The notes under the pieces: generated by a model
What the model saw: the letters and a program-made list of their open reading frames with translations, nothing else
Database searches by the model: none
What the model was told of the DNA's origin: nothing
From: Cryptomeria japonica
Taxonomy: Eukaryota; Streptophyta; Pinopsida; Cupressales; Cupressaceae
Reading direction: 5' to 3'
DNA: 64,000 nt
Assembly: GCF_030272615.1 (NCBI RefSeq)
Contig: NC_081406.1
Span: 240,424,422 to 240,488,421, forward strand
Shown: one piece after another, positions 45,409-58,014 of the stretch
Position numbering within the stretch: the stretch's first letter is position 1
Layout of the letters: each line of letters opens with the position of its first letter
Position numbers and translations under genes: made by a program

Positions 45409-48114
45409 GTATCATTTTACTAATATATTTTATTGTTGTTGATCGTAGGAAAGACCTTCTGTGCAATAAATCAGTGAGACAAGATGTAAATGTCTTATCC
45501 AAAAATAGGTTTCTTATTGATTAACCATTGTATGGATAAAGATATGGAAGGTTGGGCTTATGACGTAGGACACAACTGAAAACGTACTCCCATGACTTGG
45601 AATGCCACTTCAGGTGGATGCGAAGTATTCAATGCAATGATGTAATTGGAAATAATGTCTTGCATATGGGGTGTACAACTAACTCAAATTAGTCAGATTG
45701 CACATTCAGATTAACATCTCGCAATGTTAAAAAATGAGAATTAAAGAGCATGGTTTTTTCAAAGGTGTCACTTCATGACATTGTGCCAGAGATAAGAAGA
45801 CATGTGGAGAATCAAGAACCAAGGCAATAGTCTATTGAAAAGCGGTGAAGGATTTGAAAAATAATCCATATCCTTTACAATGGGGATTCTTACGTATGAC
45901 ATTATGGAAATCATTTCAGCATTCAATTTGATGCAAGCAAAGGCTACCAACATGGAAGCTGAGGATAGAGTAAGGACTTCATACCGAGCTACTCCATATG
46001 AGTACAGAGGTACTCCACATGATTTATTGGAATTCCAATGTCCTTCCTCACCGATTGTGTAATTTTACATATCTGTATTCCAAAGGTTTTTTACAATGTG
46101 GAAAGGTTAAATTAATCTCTACGTAGTGTTTTGGCTTTGTGGTCTTCATTACAAACAATGTTCTACAATTTTGAGTGGCATACCTTCATAAGCAGTTATT
46201 ATGGAATCAAGAATCCAACTTTGTGGGATAACGCAAAACTTGGGTCTTTATGCAAATGTCCATCCACTAAGAATGTTTGACACATTTGCAATATCGCAGG
46301 GAAGTGTCGAATGGGCTGCAAAGATAGTCATAGGTGAAGAATGGATTTTGGCAAATCTAGTGGCTACTCCAAGCATGGTGGCTTCAAGGCTGGCTTAAGT
46401 GGTTATGGATCTCACACATCCAAAAGACTATACCAGGTTGATAATTGGGGCCTTTTTTTCACTCCTTTCTTTTCACTTGGGAAGAGCTCAATCTATAGTT
46501 ACACAATAATGATATTTTTGCTAGAGATATTTGGTGGGGTAGTTTCATGAATAATGATTTCTTTCTTTTTGATTCAGTGCCACGTTCAATTTTTCTCTCC
46601 TTCATATATAGGTTTGGATATGCTTCTCCACTACCCTTTCTTCAATAGGTCTGACAGCATGCCCTTCCAATTGGTGAGCCCCTAGCTTCAATAGAAATGA
46701 CAGTTTTATGCAGTTTGGGTTCTTAGGGAGAACACTTTGTTAGATCCACATGGAACACATTTTGCATTCCCTCTTCCAATGGATGACACCTCATCTTAGG
46801 AGTCTGACATTGCTGCATGAGAAGATGAGCAGAGCTCGAGAGGGTGCTGAATTAGGTTTGATATTAGTTGTCTCCCTACTGCAATTTTGTTGCCCCTTGT
46901 TCATACATTGTATGTTTTGTTGGAAATATCCTATTGTCAATAGTTAGGCAATATTAGTCAAGGTGTTTTTAGTTTGGATATTGTAATATCTATGTAATCA
47001 AGTTATTTAATTGATGAGCTAAAAGGCTCTATAATGAATGGTTCATAAGGCACAACACTTGTTGTAGGTTTTGCAAAAAATACAATTTTCTGCCCCAATA
47101 AGCCCTACCAACTCAATGTAAAAAATCACGCTACCATTTCAATCCTATTTAGTAAATTGGAAGGATTTTATAATGGATCTTAAGATTAATGGGATTTGAC
47201 CAAAATATAGAATGCAACACTTACATTGGATTTGTTGGCACTAGCACTTGTTCGTCCTCTTTCTCCCTCCATTTTTTAATTTCCGGCTGGTTGAATGCTT
47301 TGTGGGTGGCTTGGTATTTCAATTGATCCTTGAAAATGCAAATGGGGCTTTTATGGGGATTGCTTACAAAACTAGATTATGCCTTATAGTGTATCGTAGC
47401 CACAACTCTCTACTCTTGTGAGTGCGAGATTCAAATAACGAGCCAAATAGACTATAAGTTCATTTTTATACTTTCAAAAGAAAATTTTAAATTTCAAATT
47501 TAAAATACAATTTGGGTCCAATTATTTTCCTTCATTTTAATTATTATGTAAACTTGAAGCACAAAATGTCTACAAAACACTTTATTTGAACACCTCCTAG
47601 AAGATATCAAGGCCTACAAATAATATATAATAATAATGCTACATTATAAATTGCTCTAACATTCTAGAATAATACGCACATTTCACTAAATTAATGTGTT
47701 GTGATATTATATGTCAATTTTAATTGCCTTTTGATTAAAGAGTTTGATCTAACATCTAATATCATGCAACATTTCCTCTAAGTAATCTCTTTAGTTTGCA
47801 TGAATAAAATTCTTCATAGCTTAAATATAATATAGATATAAATATGTAAATATATTCCAAGTCAACAAGAGTAGATGGTGCAAAGTATCTAGGTGGTAGA
47901 TAAGGATATGATGATATGATTGAGTCTTTTCTTACGCTGTGAAGGCTTTTAATAGTTCATGATTTTGGGTATATTTTAAAATGGATAGTTTAAACAAGAT
48001 GTGCTCTTCATATATGAATTATGATCTTTAATTCATACTTCACAAGTTGGACATTTTAGTGCTATAAGAAATTTATAACAAATGGTTGGCCCTAGGAATT
48101 CTCATTTATTATGA
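45409..48114. other. Intergenic, nothing recognised
   Basis: Only short open frames with no known motif. 46880-47060 has the mixed texture of an old LTR but no ends could be defended. Confidence 0.45.
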
Positions 48115-48130
48115 TTAGGGTTAGGGTTGT
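48115..48130. repeat. Short telomere-like run
   Basis: ttagggttagggttg, about two and a half TTAGGG-like units in unique sequence. Confidence 0.7.
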
Positions 48131-49771
48131 GGTGCAGGAGCACCTGACTTGAAGACAACTTGGAGGACACCATGGAGGAATGACAAGGAGATGTATGGGT
48201 CTAATAGACTCAATTTTGATGTTTTAAAGACAATTATGGCATTTCATTGTAATGATCCTAATGTAATGGTTAATTGTCCTGATGGGCCTAATAGGACCAT
48301 AGGACCAAATATGGGATTTCAAGGTTATAGGATTGGGCATGGTATTAAGAGTGTTTAGACCTCTTGAATAAAGAATTTTAATCCTTTAGGAGTCATTAGT
48401 TTGGGTCAGAATTCAAAATAGGATATTTAATAGGAGTTTTTTATTCAAATGTTTGAATATCAACAACTAGTGCCATTTTGGTGGGAAATGACAAAATCGG
48501 CTTGTTAAGCTTTTGTAATGACAACTAACTCCATGGATCAGTTGGGGTAGTTGTTGGAGGTTTATTTAAATCCCTGAGAGGCATTTGTACGATAGTGCAA
48601 GGTGTGAGCACAAGCAAGTATAGGGGTTGTACGGACTGCAACCAAAATAGCAATAAAACCACTTATTTTTCCTACAAATCTTAGTTTTAATGTTTTCTAT
48701 GCACTAAAGTAGATTTGATAATAGTTTTGTAATGAAGTCAGGATAGCTTTTTTGTATTCTTTTCATGTTTATAATTTGTTGAGGGTACAACAAATCTGTT
48801 ATCACACTTTGCACTGTACATTCCTAAGTTTATAGTTAGTTTCATTTAACCATTTTGTTGATTTCAATTGACACAATGATCCAACCATAGATGTAGGAAT
48901 CTGATTCCTATGGATTGGATCATCTCCTAGCATGTATCATACATTCCTAACAATTTAATGACAGGAAAGAGAGTATGTTTGGTGTACACCATGAAGAGTT
49001 GACTGAAAATGCATGGTTTTGATGCCACAATTATAGCAGTATCAGATTGGCCTTAAGGAGGGGATTGTTTTGTGTTTGAAATAGTGAGTGTATGTTGGGG
49101 ACATGGTGAATCAACCTTTATTTGATTTTGGAAGTGGTGTTTGGTGAGTTTTTGAGCAAGCCCTAGGTTTGAGGGTGTTTTAGTGAGGGTTTTGGGGTTA
49201 GGACATATATAAGCCTTACCTAGGCATAAAACCTAGAAAATCCTTGGTTTGGGATCATAAAAAAAGACCTTACAGAAGGGTTTTTACTATAGATGAGTTT
49301 AGGAACTACTTCCTTTGCAAAAGAGGCCTAATTAGCCTACCGGGTACAAAGGACAGTGAGGTTTTGAGGATGTTGGTCCAAAGCAACAATACCTAACTTT
49401 TGGGAATGTTATAGTTGGATGAAAAGGGTATCCTAATATGTGATTTGTTTTCCTATAGCTTTGTAACCTTTGGGAGATATTCATCGAAAACAATGTTTGT
49501 AGGGTTCGTAGGAGCCTAGGCCTAGTTGAAAGCTAATAGTTGAGTCTTCTTTACAAATAAACACTTGATGACTTGTGAACCATAGACACATGTCTTTGGG
49601 AGTATTTTAATGGTGTAGAGGTTGAGGAGCCACTTGGATTAGTGGAAGACTAGTTTGGAGCCTATTGGAGGTATTTGATGCACTTAAATCACCTTAGGAG
49701 TGTGGGGTTTGGGTCCTAAACATATATTTATCTACAAGTTTTGCAATTTCCCCCCTGCCTCTGCATCAGGT
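48131..49771. other. Intergenic, nothing recognised
   Basis: A 69-codon + strand open frame near 48149-48358 lacks any recognised motif. The rest up to the Copia element is spacer with no feature I can support. Confidence 0.4.
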
Positions 49772-50633
49772 TGTAAGGAAGTTAAGTAGTGGAACAACTT
49801 CCTACACTAACCTTGAGAGGAGGGTAATGTACAACTTTTACAGATCATTACAACAATTATAGAAAACATAAATACTCATAAATAACATTCATGCCACAAC
49901 ACAGTGATTTACGTGGGGAAACCCTTTCGGGAGAAAAAATCCACACTCCAAAATCTGCTCAATATATTATTCCACAATCAAAACAAATTAAAATATATTT
50001 GTAGAGAAAGCTCTTTGCGGGAGTACCACTAATCAGAGATTTACAGGTAACTCAATAGCCATAAGACTCTTACACACAACCTCTATCTCATGTACCTCAT
50101 ATATAGGAGATGCAATACAAGAAACCATCAAATGGTATTACAAAACCATAAGCTAAAACCACCCAATAAGTTATAGCCGACCTTATCTCCCTTCTCGATG
50201 TCCTATGACGTGTGCCTCCCTTTTTACAACTCATTTATGTGTCCAATGTATTTTATATTTCCTATTTCAGGAGTACAAACTTCCGGATGTCATAACTTGA
50301 GAAACGTGTGTCCTATTGGTGAATCGTTTGGAGCGCTAGAAAGCTCGCGAAGTGCTCTAATGCCTCATAAGCTGCTTACACCCACTTTTCAAGATGTTTT
50401 GGGGCCTCTAAAATCCTCAAAATCAAATTTAAACCTTTCATTGGACCCTTCCAAAATGATAAATTTAATATCTTCAAAACTACCTAAGATCTTGTGACGT
50501 AACTTTACCGAAATTCTTATCTAGCCAACCAGAAGCTTTAGGGAGAATTTCACACCTTTTAGTGCTCAAATAAAAACTTACTATAAATAGTAACCCTATG
50601 TAAATGCAAGGTTGAGACACCATTTTCCCAATA
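49772..50633 (-). repeat. 3' LTR of Copia element 2
   Basis: 862 bp, collinear with 54831-55701, roughly 90% by eye. In the reverse reading it starts TATTGGGAAAATGG (TG altered to TA) and ends CTTCCTTACA. Contains the acactccaaaa and tggggaaa words also seen in the relic LTR at 36979. Confidence 0.92.
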
Positions 50634-50645
50634 AATCTCCCACTT
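50634..50645 (-). other. Polypurine tract of Copia element 2
   Basis: On the minus strand, caagtgggagatt-type purine run directly before the 3' LTR. Confidence 0.8.
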
Positions 50646-50688
50646 GTCAAACACCTTACAAGAGAAAAGGGATTATCAACACAATAAA

Positions 50689-51459
50689 TCAATTGCTAGG
50701 GGCCATGAGGCCCATAGACTCCGAACACCATCTGAACTTCTCTGTGCTCACAACCTTAGTTAAAGCATCTGCAACATTCATCAAAGTTTCTACCTTAACC
50801 AACTTCACCCTGCCATCTTTGATGATATCTCTAACAAAATGATACTGAACATCAATGTGCTTGGTCCAGGCATGAAATGTCAGGTTCTTAGCTAGGTAGA
50901 TCGTACTCTGACTATCACAATAAACTGTCATAGGTCCTTGTTTGATTCCAATGTCTAAACACAGTCTCTTAAGCCAAATGGCTTATTTACAAGCATGAGT
51001 AGCTACCATGTACTCTTCTTCAGTAGTGGAAAAAGCAACCACAACCTACTGCTTACTCATCCAACAAATTGCACCACCAAATAAAGTAAACACATAAGCA
51101 CTGGTGGATCTTCTACTATCAATATCACCTACCCAGTTTGAATCCACATAACCATGAATATCAAAGGAAATCACGTCTCCAACTGAATTACCATGATAAC
51201 ACAAAGAATACTCTAAGGTACCCTTCAAAATTTTGAAGACTCTTTTGATTGCATCCCAATAAACTCTACCAGGATTAGACATATATCTGAATAGAACTCC
51301 CAATGCTTGGACAATGTTTGGTCTAGTACAGACCATAGCATACATCAAACTTCCAACTGTACTTTGGTAAGGCACTTTGCTCATGTCTTCCATCTTTGAT
51401 GGGGATGTAGGATAATCTACAATAGATAATTTCATTCCAAATGAAAAAGGAACACACAT
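50689..51459 (-). pseudogene. Copia RNase H and RT end (element 2)
   Basis: VGSLMYAMVCTRPNI (near 51370-51330) is the RT-connection motif. VDSNWVGDIDSRRSTSAYVF (near 51135-51075) has the first RNase H Asp, here in DSNW, and the segment ends at ICWMSKQ before a stop at the end of that open stretch. After a gap, CDSQSTIYLAKN (50917-50880) holds the next Asp and WTKHIDVQYHFVRD the conserved C-terminal signature, then VADALTK. The usual Lys after DALTK is followed by a diverged tail. Same frame order as other Copia elements. Confidence 0.88.
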
Positions 51460-51499
51460 GGTCTACAATTTGGAATGTTGAACCTCTATAATATCGAAT

Positions 51500-52154
51500 T
51501 CACATACTTACTCTAGCCTAGACATAGCTTTCTATTCATTCTATCTCTTTTAAATTTCATCCCAAGAATGTGTTTTGCTACACCAAGATCTTTCATTTCA
51601 AATTTAGTAGCAAGCTGAGACTTAAGTTTGGAAATCATACCTTTCCCTTTACCAATGAATAACATATCATCAAAATACAATGAAATGTATAGAAAATGAT
51701 CACCATTAGATTTATAATAAACATAGTGATCTGATTTAGAATGCTCGAATCCCAAACTCAACACACATGTATAAAATTTCTAGTACCACATCTTAGGACT
51801 CTGTTTGAGGCCATACAAAGATTTCTTTAATTTATAGACCAAATTACTTTTACCTTTCACCAAATAGTGCTCCGAATATGTCATATAAATATCCTCCTCC
51901 AAATTACCATGAAAGAAAGCAGTTTTCACATCCATTTTCTCAATCTCTAAATCATAAGAAACAACAATAGAAAGAAAAAATCTAATGGATGTCATTTTGG
52001 CAACAAGAGAAAATATCTCACCATAGTCAACACCCTCAACCTGAGAGTATCCTTTTCCAACCCACCTTTCTTTATACTTCTCAATGCTTCCATCTGAACC
52101 AATCTTTTTCTTGAACACCCATTTACAACCAATAGATTTTCGTCCTTTAGGCAA
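51500..52154 (-). pseudogene. Copia reverse transcriptase (element 2)
   Basis: From 52154 down: IGCKWVFKKKIGSDGSIEKY, VDYGEIFSLVAKM, IEKMDVKTAFFHGNLEEDIY (first catalytic Asp in KMDVKTAF) and YKLKKSLYGLKQSPKMWY, then a stop. The next open segment (51764-51513) has LGFEHSKSDHYVY, LYISLYFDDMLFIG (polymerase centre F-D-D with Phe where Val is usual) and MKDLGVAKHILGM. The split between the two segments is a single stop at 51781-51783. Confidence 0.9.
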
Positions 52155-52559
52155 TGGTACAAGATCTCATGTATCATTATTTTTCAAAGCTGACATTTCT
52201 TATTTCATAGCAATCTTCCAAGATTGTGCATCATTCATACCTAATGCCTCTTCTATAGATTTTGGTTCATCCACATTAGTATTCAAAGAAAAAATACATC
52301 TTCAATCATCAAGTGAATACCTTTCAGGTGGTTGTCTATGTCTTGTAGACCTTTGAACAAGCTGAATTGGAGGTTCTTCCTCCTCTTTTGAAGATGCAGA
52401 GGTAGACAAGCTCTCCTCAACTTCTTGCCTATCTAAGGGTCTTGATTCAACTCTTTCAGGTGTAGAAGGAAATTGACTCACGTCTTCCTTTTTAGTCTAT
52501 TCTAACTACAATGTAATAGAAGGAGACTTAATTTCTCTAAAAATACAATTTCTACTATG

Positions 52560-53374
52560 AATTACCTTTTATGCAACAAGGTCCCAAAGCTTGTATCCTT
52601 TCACACCACAACTATACCCGATGGAGATACATTTCACAACCTTGTTCTCCAACTTTGTCCACTTCTCATTTGGCACATGTGCATGTGCCTCGCAACCAAA
52701 AACTCTATGATGTATCAATGAAGGCTTGTCACCCAACCAGGCTTCTATAGATATTTTATCAACAAGGGCTAATGTAGGAGACTTTCTAATAGAGTAGCAA
52801 GCAGAGGCAACAACTTCAGCCCAAAATTTTTGTTCTAGACCAACACCACTCAACATACTCATAGCCTTCTCCATCAGTGTCTTGTTCATTCTTTTTGCAA
52901 CTCCATTATGTTGTGGAGAATACAAAGTTGCCTTCTATCTATTAATGCAACGATATTTATAGAATTATCAAAATCATTAGAGAAAAATTCACCACCATTA
53001 TCAATCCTCAAACATTTAATTTTCTTTTCAGCCTACAACTCAACCATTTGTTTAAATTCTTTAAATCGACTAAAAACTTCAGATTTACTCTTTAGAAAAT
53101 ATACCCATGTCCTTCTACTAAAATCATCAATAAATGAAACATAATATGCGGATTTTCCAATCGAAGGAACATCTACAGGACCAAACACATCATAATGAAT
53201 AAGATCCAAAACACCACAAGTTTAATGAGAACTTGAGTAAAATTGAATGCAGTTTTGTTGTGCATAAATGCAATGCTCACAGAAATCAAAGTCAAGATTA
53301 CAATCATTCAAACATTCAATAAGGTTTTTATTTTTCAAGGTCCTTAGATCCTTTTCTCCAATGTGGCCATGCCT
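52560..53374 (-). pseudogene. Copia integrase (element 2)
   Basis: The minus strand reads HWRHGHIGEKDL (zinc-domain His pair), CEHC, then IHYDVFGPV with the first core Asp, SFIDDFSRRTWVYFL, CLRIDNGGEF with the second Asp, and finally HNGVAKRMNKTLMEKA (near 52905-52860). At the place of the third catalytic residue this copy has Lys instead of Glu, a single G-to-A type change that abolishes activity. A frameshift near 52940 and stops separate the segments. FWAEVVASACY and FGCEAHAHVPNEKW follow as usual. Confidence 0.87.
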
Positions 53375-54706
53375 CTAGTGCCATAACATAGTCTTCTCTA
53401 TATGTAACTTTTCTTCAGAAGAAAGAGAACCCTTAGGTACCCAAAAGCCATTTCCATTTGATGAAGGTAAAACCCTCAAATCTTCCACATATTCACTTTT
53501 TATAGAAGTGATATTACACTCAACAATGTATGCATATAGCTTATACAAAGTATCGAGCCTGACACCTCCAACAATTACCATAGAACCGTTAATCATCTTA
53601 GATCCTGCTTCATAAAAGACTCCCTGCACACCTGCATCTATTAGTTTTCTCATAGATAATAGATTTTGTTTTAAATGAGGGATATGCAACACACCATTAA
53701 TCCTTTTTATTCTAGCATCAGAAAACCTAATTCTAACTTGACCTCGACCAACAATGTCTAAATGTGAATCATCACCCAAGTACACCTTACCTCCATTAAA
53801 TTCTTCATATTCTCTATTGGCAGTTATATGAAAAGATGCACCTGAGTCAATTAACTAGGCATCATTACCTACATGAGTTGCCAAAGCTACAATAAATGCA
53901 TCACCATCTTCCTTCTTAGACTCAGAATCAGAATCAATCTTCTTCTTTTTCTTCTTATTTTCTTCTATGCAGTCCTTAGGGATGTGATTTGGTTTACTGC
54001 AATTCGAGAAAATGACTTTGGACTTTCCAGGAGATTTCGATTTCCCTCTTGATTTGGACTTATCGAGCTTCTCATTCTTCTTGCCTTTCTCCTTAGGTCT
54101 TCCACGAACAGTTAGGGCTTCCTTCGAACTGTGGGATACCTTCCTTCACATCTCTTCGTGATGTAGGGCACCCATCACATCTTCAGACTTTAAAATAATA
54201 GAAGTACTATCAATATCCATAACAAGAGAATCCCATGAATCAGACAAAGAACAAAGCAAGATCTGACATTTCTCCTCTTCGTTCATCTTAACACCGATAG
54301 ATACTAATTGAGCCACCAACATATTGAATGCTTCTAGGTGGTTTGCAACTCATCCACCCTCTTCCATCTTCAAGGAATACAATTTCTTCCTCAAGAAAAT
54401 CTGATTTAATAGAGATTTCACTTGATACAATTCGCCAAGCTTAGTCCATAGCTTCTTTGTAGTGTTTTCTTCGTTGAAATTGATTAGAACAAAGTCTATT
54501 AGGCATAGTCCGATTAGACCCTTGGCTTTTCAGTTCATCACATCATACTAAGTCGTCGTAGTAGGATCTGAGGGCCTTTCAACATTTGCATCAACAATAT
54601 CCCATAGATCCCGATCTATTAGCAAATCTTCCATCTTCAGCTTCCACATCTCAAAATTTATTCCATTAAATTTCTCCACCTCTATTTTTGCTGACGAACT
54701 TGCCAT
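53375..54706 (-). pseudogene. Copia gag-protease (element 2)
   Basis: One frame runs from ATG 54706 to 53375, broken by five in-frame stops (two at expected Trp sites and the others at probable Gln or Arg sites). The N-terminus, VEKFNGINFEMWKLKMEDLL, is the UBN2-type gag start. The zinc knuckle near 53990 reads FSNCSKPNHIPKDC, with the first Cys replaced by Phe. The Lys/Arg-rich linker before it would bind RNA. The protease site is intact as DSGASFHI (near 53850), just after a TAG at the Trp. The segment VLHIPHLKQNLLSMRKLIDA and a stretch ending in KTMLWH lead to the integrase zinc domain. Confidence 0.9.
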
Positions 54707-54816
54707 CTAAAAATTCTTACAACAAGAACAAAAAGTGTCTTCTGCACAAGCTCCCACTCAAATCTGGATTAGTTCAAAAAACTCAACAACCCACAACTAA
54801 AATCAAAGGTGATCAA

Positions 54817-54828
54817 CCTCTGATACCA
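54817..54828 (-). promoter_or_regulatory. Primer binding site of Copia element 2
   Basis: Reverse complement TGGTATCAGAGG, tRNA-Met type, two bases inside the 5' LTR end. Confidence 0.9.
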
Positions 54829-54830
54829 CT

Positions 54831-55701
54831 TGTAAGGAAGTTAGGTAGCAGAACAACATCCTACACTAACCTTGAGAGGAGGGTAATGCAATTTTTTTAC
54901 AGATCATTACAATAGTTATAGAAAATAGAAATACTCATAAATAACATTCATACCACAACAGAGTGATTTATGTGGGGAAAACCCTTTCGGGATAAAGAAT
55001 CCACACTCCAAAAGCTGCCCAATATATTATTCCGCAATCAAAATAGATTACAATATACTTGTAGAGAAATCTCTTCCCAGGAGTACCACTAATCAGATAT
55101 TCAGAGGTAACTCAATAGCCATAAGACTCTTACACACAACCTCTATCTCACGCACCTCATCTATAGGAGATACAATACAAGAAACCATCAAAAGGTATTA
55201 CAAAACCATGTGCTAAAACCACCCAATAAGGTGTAGCCAACCTTATCTCCCTTCTAGATGTCCTATGACGTGTCCCTCCCTTTTTACAGCTCATTTATGT
55301 GTTCGATGCATTTTATATTTCTTATTTTAGGAGTACAAACTTTCAGAGGTCATAACTTGAGAATCGCATGTCCTATTAACAAACCGTTTGAAGTGCCAAA
55401 AATCTCGCGAAGTGTTCTAATGCCTTGTAAGAAGCTACGCTTCTTATGCCCACTTTTCAAGGCATTTTGGGGCCTCTAAAGTCTTCAAAATAAAATTTAA
55501 ACCTTTCAGTAGACCCTTCCAAAATGAAAAATTTAATATCTTCAAAACTAGTTATGATCTCACGACGTAACTTTACCGACATGCTTATCTAGCCAACCAA
55601 AAGATTCAAGGAGAATTTTGCACCATTTCATGCTCAAATAAAAACTTACTCTAAATAGTAACCTTATTTAACTGTAAGGTTGAGACACCATTTTACCAAC
55701 A
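54831..55701 (-). repeat. 5' LTR of Copia element 2
   Basis: 871 bp. On the element strand it starts TGTTGGTAAAATGG and ends CTTCCTTACA, adjoining the primer site. Matches 49772-50633. Confidence 0.93.
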
Positions 55702-55830
55702 AGGGTTAGTGTTTGAGGTAAGGTTTGGTTTGGGTTAGGGTTAGTTGTAGTTTTGAGATTATGTTTATAAGGGTTAGGATTTAGTTTTAGCATATGGTTA
55801 GGGTGAGGGTTAGAATAATGGTTATGTTAG
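55702..55830. repeat. Degenerate telomere-like repeat, TTAGGG orientation
   Basis: About 130 bp built from gggttaggg, gggttagttg, aagggttagg and ggttagggtgaggg. Too degenerate for a live telomere. Confidence 0.8.
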
Positions 55831-55955
55831 AGAGAGAGAGAGAGAGGAAGACAAATAGGATGGGAAAGGAAGGGAGATAGAGGGGGGAGGGAGAGACTAG
55901 AAAGTGTGGAGAAAGAGAGAGAGGGGGTATGGAGGAAGGGAGAGAGGGGGAGCAT
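55827..55955. repeat. GA-rich purine tract
   Basis: gagagagagagagag followed by drifting aggggggaggg and gagaga runs. Nearly all purine on the + strand. Confidence 0.9.
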
Positions 55956-56081
55956 ATTGGTTTATTATTTTCATCCTTGAACCTGATGCTCACTCTTAGG
56001 GGATGATCTAAACCCTTTTTTTGTTAGCAGTATTGGCACTGCTTTTTGTATTGTAATAATGGTTCATCTTTCCCCTCAAGA

Positions 56082-56352
56082 TACCATATGACCCCCTAGG
56101 AAACCATACGACCCCTTAGGACCCCTTAGGACACCATATGACGCCTTAGGATATCATATGGTCCTACTTGGGGTTGTATTTTGTGCTAAGGGGTCTTATG
56201 GTGTCGTTAGGGGTCACACAAGGTCCTAATGGGGCCACATGTGTTAGAACACCATATGACCCCTTAGGACACTATACAACCCCTTAAGACATCATATGGT
56301 CCAAAAGGGTCATATGGTGTGATAAGGGGTCATATGGTGTTGTTAGGGGTCA
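56082..56352. repeat. 20-bp minisatellite in both orientations
   Basis: Unit acaccatatgaccccttagg, with reversed copies such as aaggggtcatatggtgt. About a dozen copies, forward on the left and mainly reversed near 56190-56220 and 56300-56352. The core CATATG is itself palindromic. Confidence 0.9.
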
Positions 56353-56749
56353 TGTGGGGTCCTAGTGGTTCAATATAGATTTCTAATATTCCTTGTTCGT
56401 GGAGGCCTAACTCTTTTCCTGGAAAATGCATTTTTTGACAAACTATATTACTAATGGGATACTTTTTTCTTTTAAAAAAATATGCAAGTCAATTTTGAGG
56501 AGGGTATGATATGGAATGAATGATAGTCTCATGAAGAAAACTAGATTGGATCAAAGTGGAGAAACCCATTTGATAAGTATGAGGCTCATGAATATTTTGG
56601 ATAGCTTTGAGGCATGGATAAGCTGGACTAGTATGATTGATAGGTTCATTCAGATGACATGGTTTTGTAAGGGAATTAAGGTTGGTATGATAACGATGTT
56701 GATTGGCTTGGAGGTTGGTTGGATGGTTGGGGTTTGACAATCATAATCA

Positions 56750-57215
56750 TAAACCTAAACCAAATCACAGTCCTAATGGTAATGTTAAGCTTAATCCTAA
56801 CCTTGACCCTAACCCTAGCCTAAGCAAATCTAAATTTTCACCCTACTGCTAATTATAATTTTGATCCCAACCCTAATAGTAATTCCAACCCTACCGTTAA
56901 TGTGAACCAAAACCCTATTCATAAACTCAAAACTTGTTATAATTATAATCCAAACCCTAAACCTAACCATAATTCTACCCCTAACCCTATGTACATAATT
57001 CTGACCATGACATTAAACCCTAACCATGACTATAAATATTCAAATCTTAACACTAAACCCTAACCCTAATCATAATAATAAATCTAAACCAAACCGTAAC
57101 CCTAATGCTAGCCCTAACCATGATATAAACCCTACCCCTCATTGTAACCCTAACCCTAATGCTAACCTTGACCATGATATAAACCCTAACCCTCATTGTA
57201 ACCCTAGCAAAGATT
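56750..57215. repeat. Degenerate telomere-like repeat, CCCTAA orientation
   Basis: About 460 bp of aaccctaaccctaat-type words. The end holds a 54-bp higher-order repeat (57118-57171, then 57172-57208) starting ccatgatataaaccct. The Asn/Pro-rich open frame here is an artefact of the repeat. Confidence 0.85.
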
Positions 57216-57424
57216 GAAGATAAAAAAGTTTTCTTATAAAAATGTTCACAATAGTACCCTGGATAAAATGTCTATTCCCACCTATCAGAATGTGAATGTT
57301 GTGAAGCATATTTATCCTAATTATCCAAAAAAACATCCCATGGGTTTGTTCATATCCTTATATATTTTTACGCAATCCATACCTCATAAGTCTTCAGAAC
57401 AAGTTTTAAGATAGCATGTGCAAT

Positions 57425-57790
57425 CAATGAGGACCTCTGTCCATATGCTATTCATTGATTCGCAAGAGTAAAAAAACAAAGCATGCAAAATGGCAAACCT
57501 TTCTCTATTTCACGGAGTCTAAAAATGAAGGGTGTGAAATAGCAAAGCCATTTCTCAAAATACAAAAGTAAGGATTGTGAAATAGCAAAGACATCGCCGA
57601 TTTATGAAAGACAAAAGTGAGGATTGCGAAATAGCGAAGAGATTGCCATTTCCTGAAAGTCAAAAGTGACGATTGTGAATAGCGAACTCGACGCTATTTT
57701 GTGAAGGGCATCAACTACCACTTGCGAATTAGCGAAAAGGTTGCCATTTTGCAAGGATGAGTAAAGTGGGTTTGTGAAATGACATCAACA
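57425..57790. repeat. gcgaaatagcgaa minisatellite
   Basis: Six or so drifting copies of a 46-50 bp unit with core gcgaaatagcgaagagattg followed by ccattt. It lies just upstream of the large decayed protein at 58015. Confidence 0.85.
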
Positions 57791-58014
57791 TTATTGAAGA
57801 AGATAGTGCACACATGTGGAGTCTCAAAAAGAATTAAATGTTGCAAACTTGAATTAAAGGAGATGGCATTCAATTTAAATCACATCAAAAGTACAAATTG
57901 AGCATCAAAGAAGTGTGGAAGTGAGAGCCAAGCTAGTGTAAGAAGTCACAGGGAGCTTGGCACTATAGACAGAGCTGAACAAGTAAGTCCAGCTTCTTCT
58001 CCACTACTCCAATT

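Larger units (their letters stand above)
49772..55701 (-). mobile_element. Copia LTR retrotransposon 2, complete but decayed
   Basis: A 5.9-kb minus-strand element: 5' LTR 55701-54831, primer site 54828-54817, gag from ATG 54706, protease, integrase, RT, RNase H, polypurine tract, 3' LTR 50633-49772. LTR ends on the element strand are TGTTGGTAAAATGG and CTTCCTTACA. Flanking pentamers are caggt and agggt, at best an imperfect target duplication. Stops occur throughout and the integrase Glu is mutated, so it is inactive. The right flank is telomere-like repeat. Confidence 0.93.

Noticed and set aside
55787..55993. Ser/Leu/Pro-rich minus frame
   Set aside because: Translation of the GA-rich tract.
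55702..57215. True telomere or chromosome end
   Set aside because: Repeats are short, degenerate, in both orientations and flanked by ordinary DNA.
57026..57217. Asn/Pro-rich 63-residue frame
   Set aside because: Translation of the CCCTAA-like repeat.
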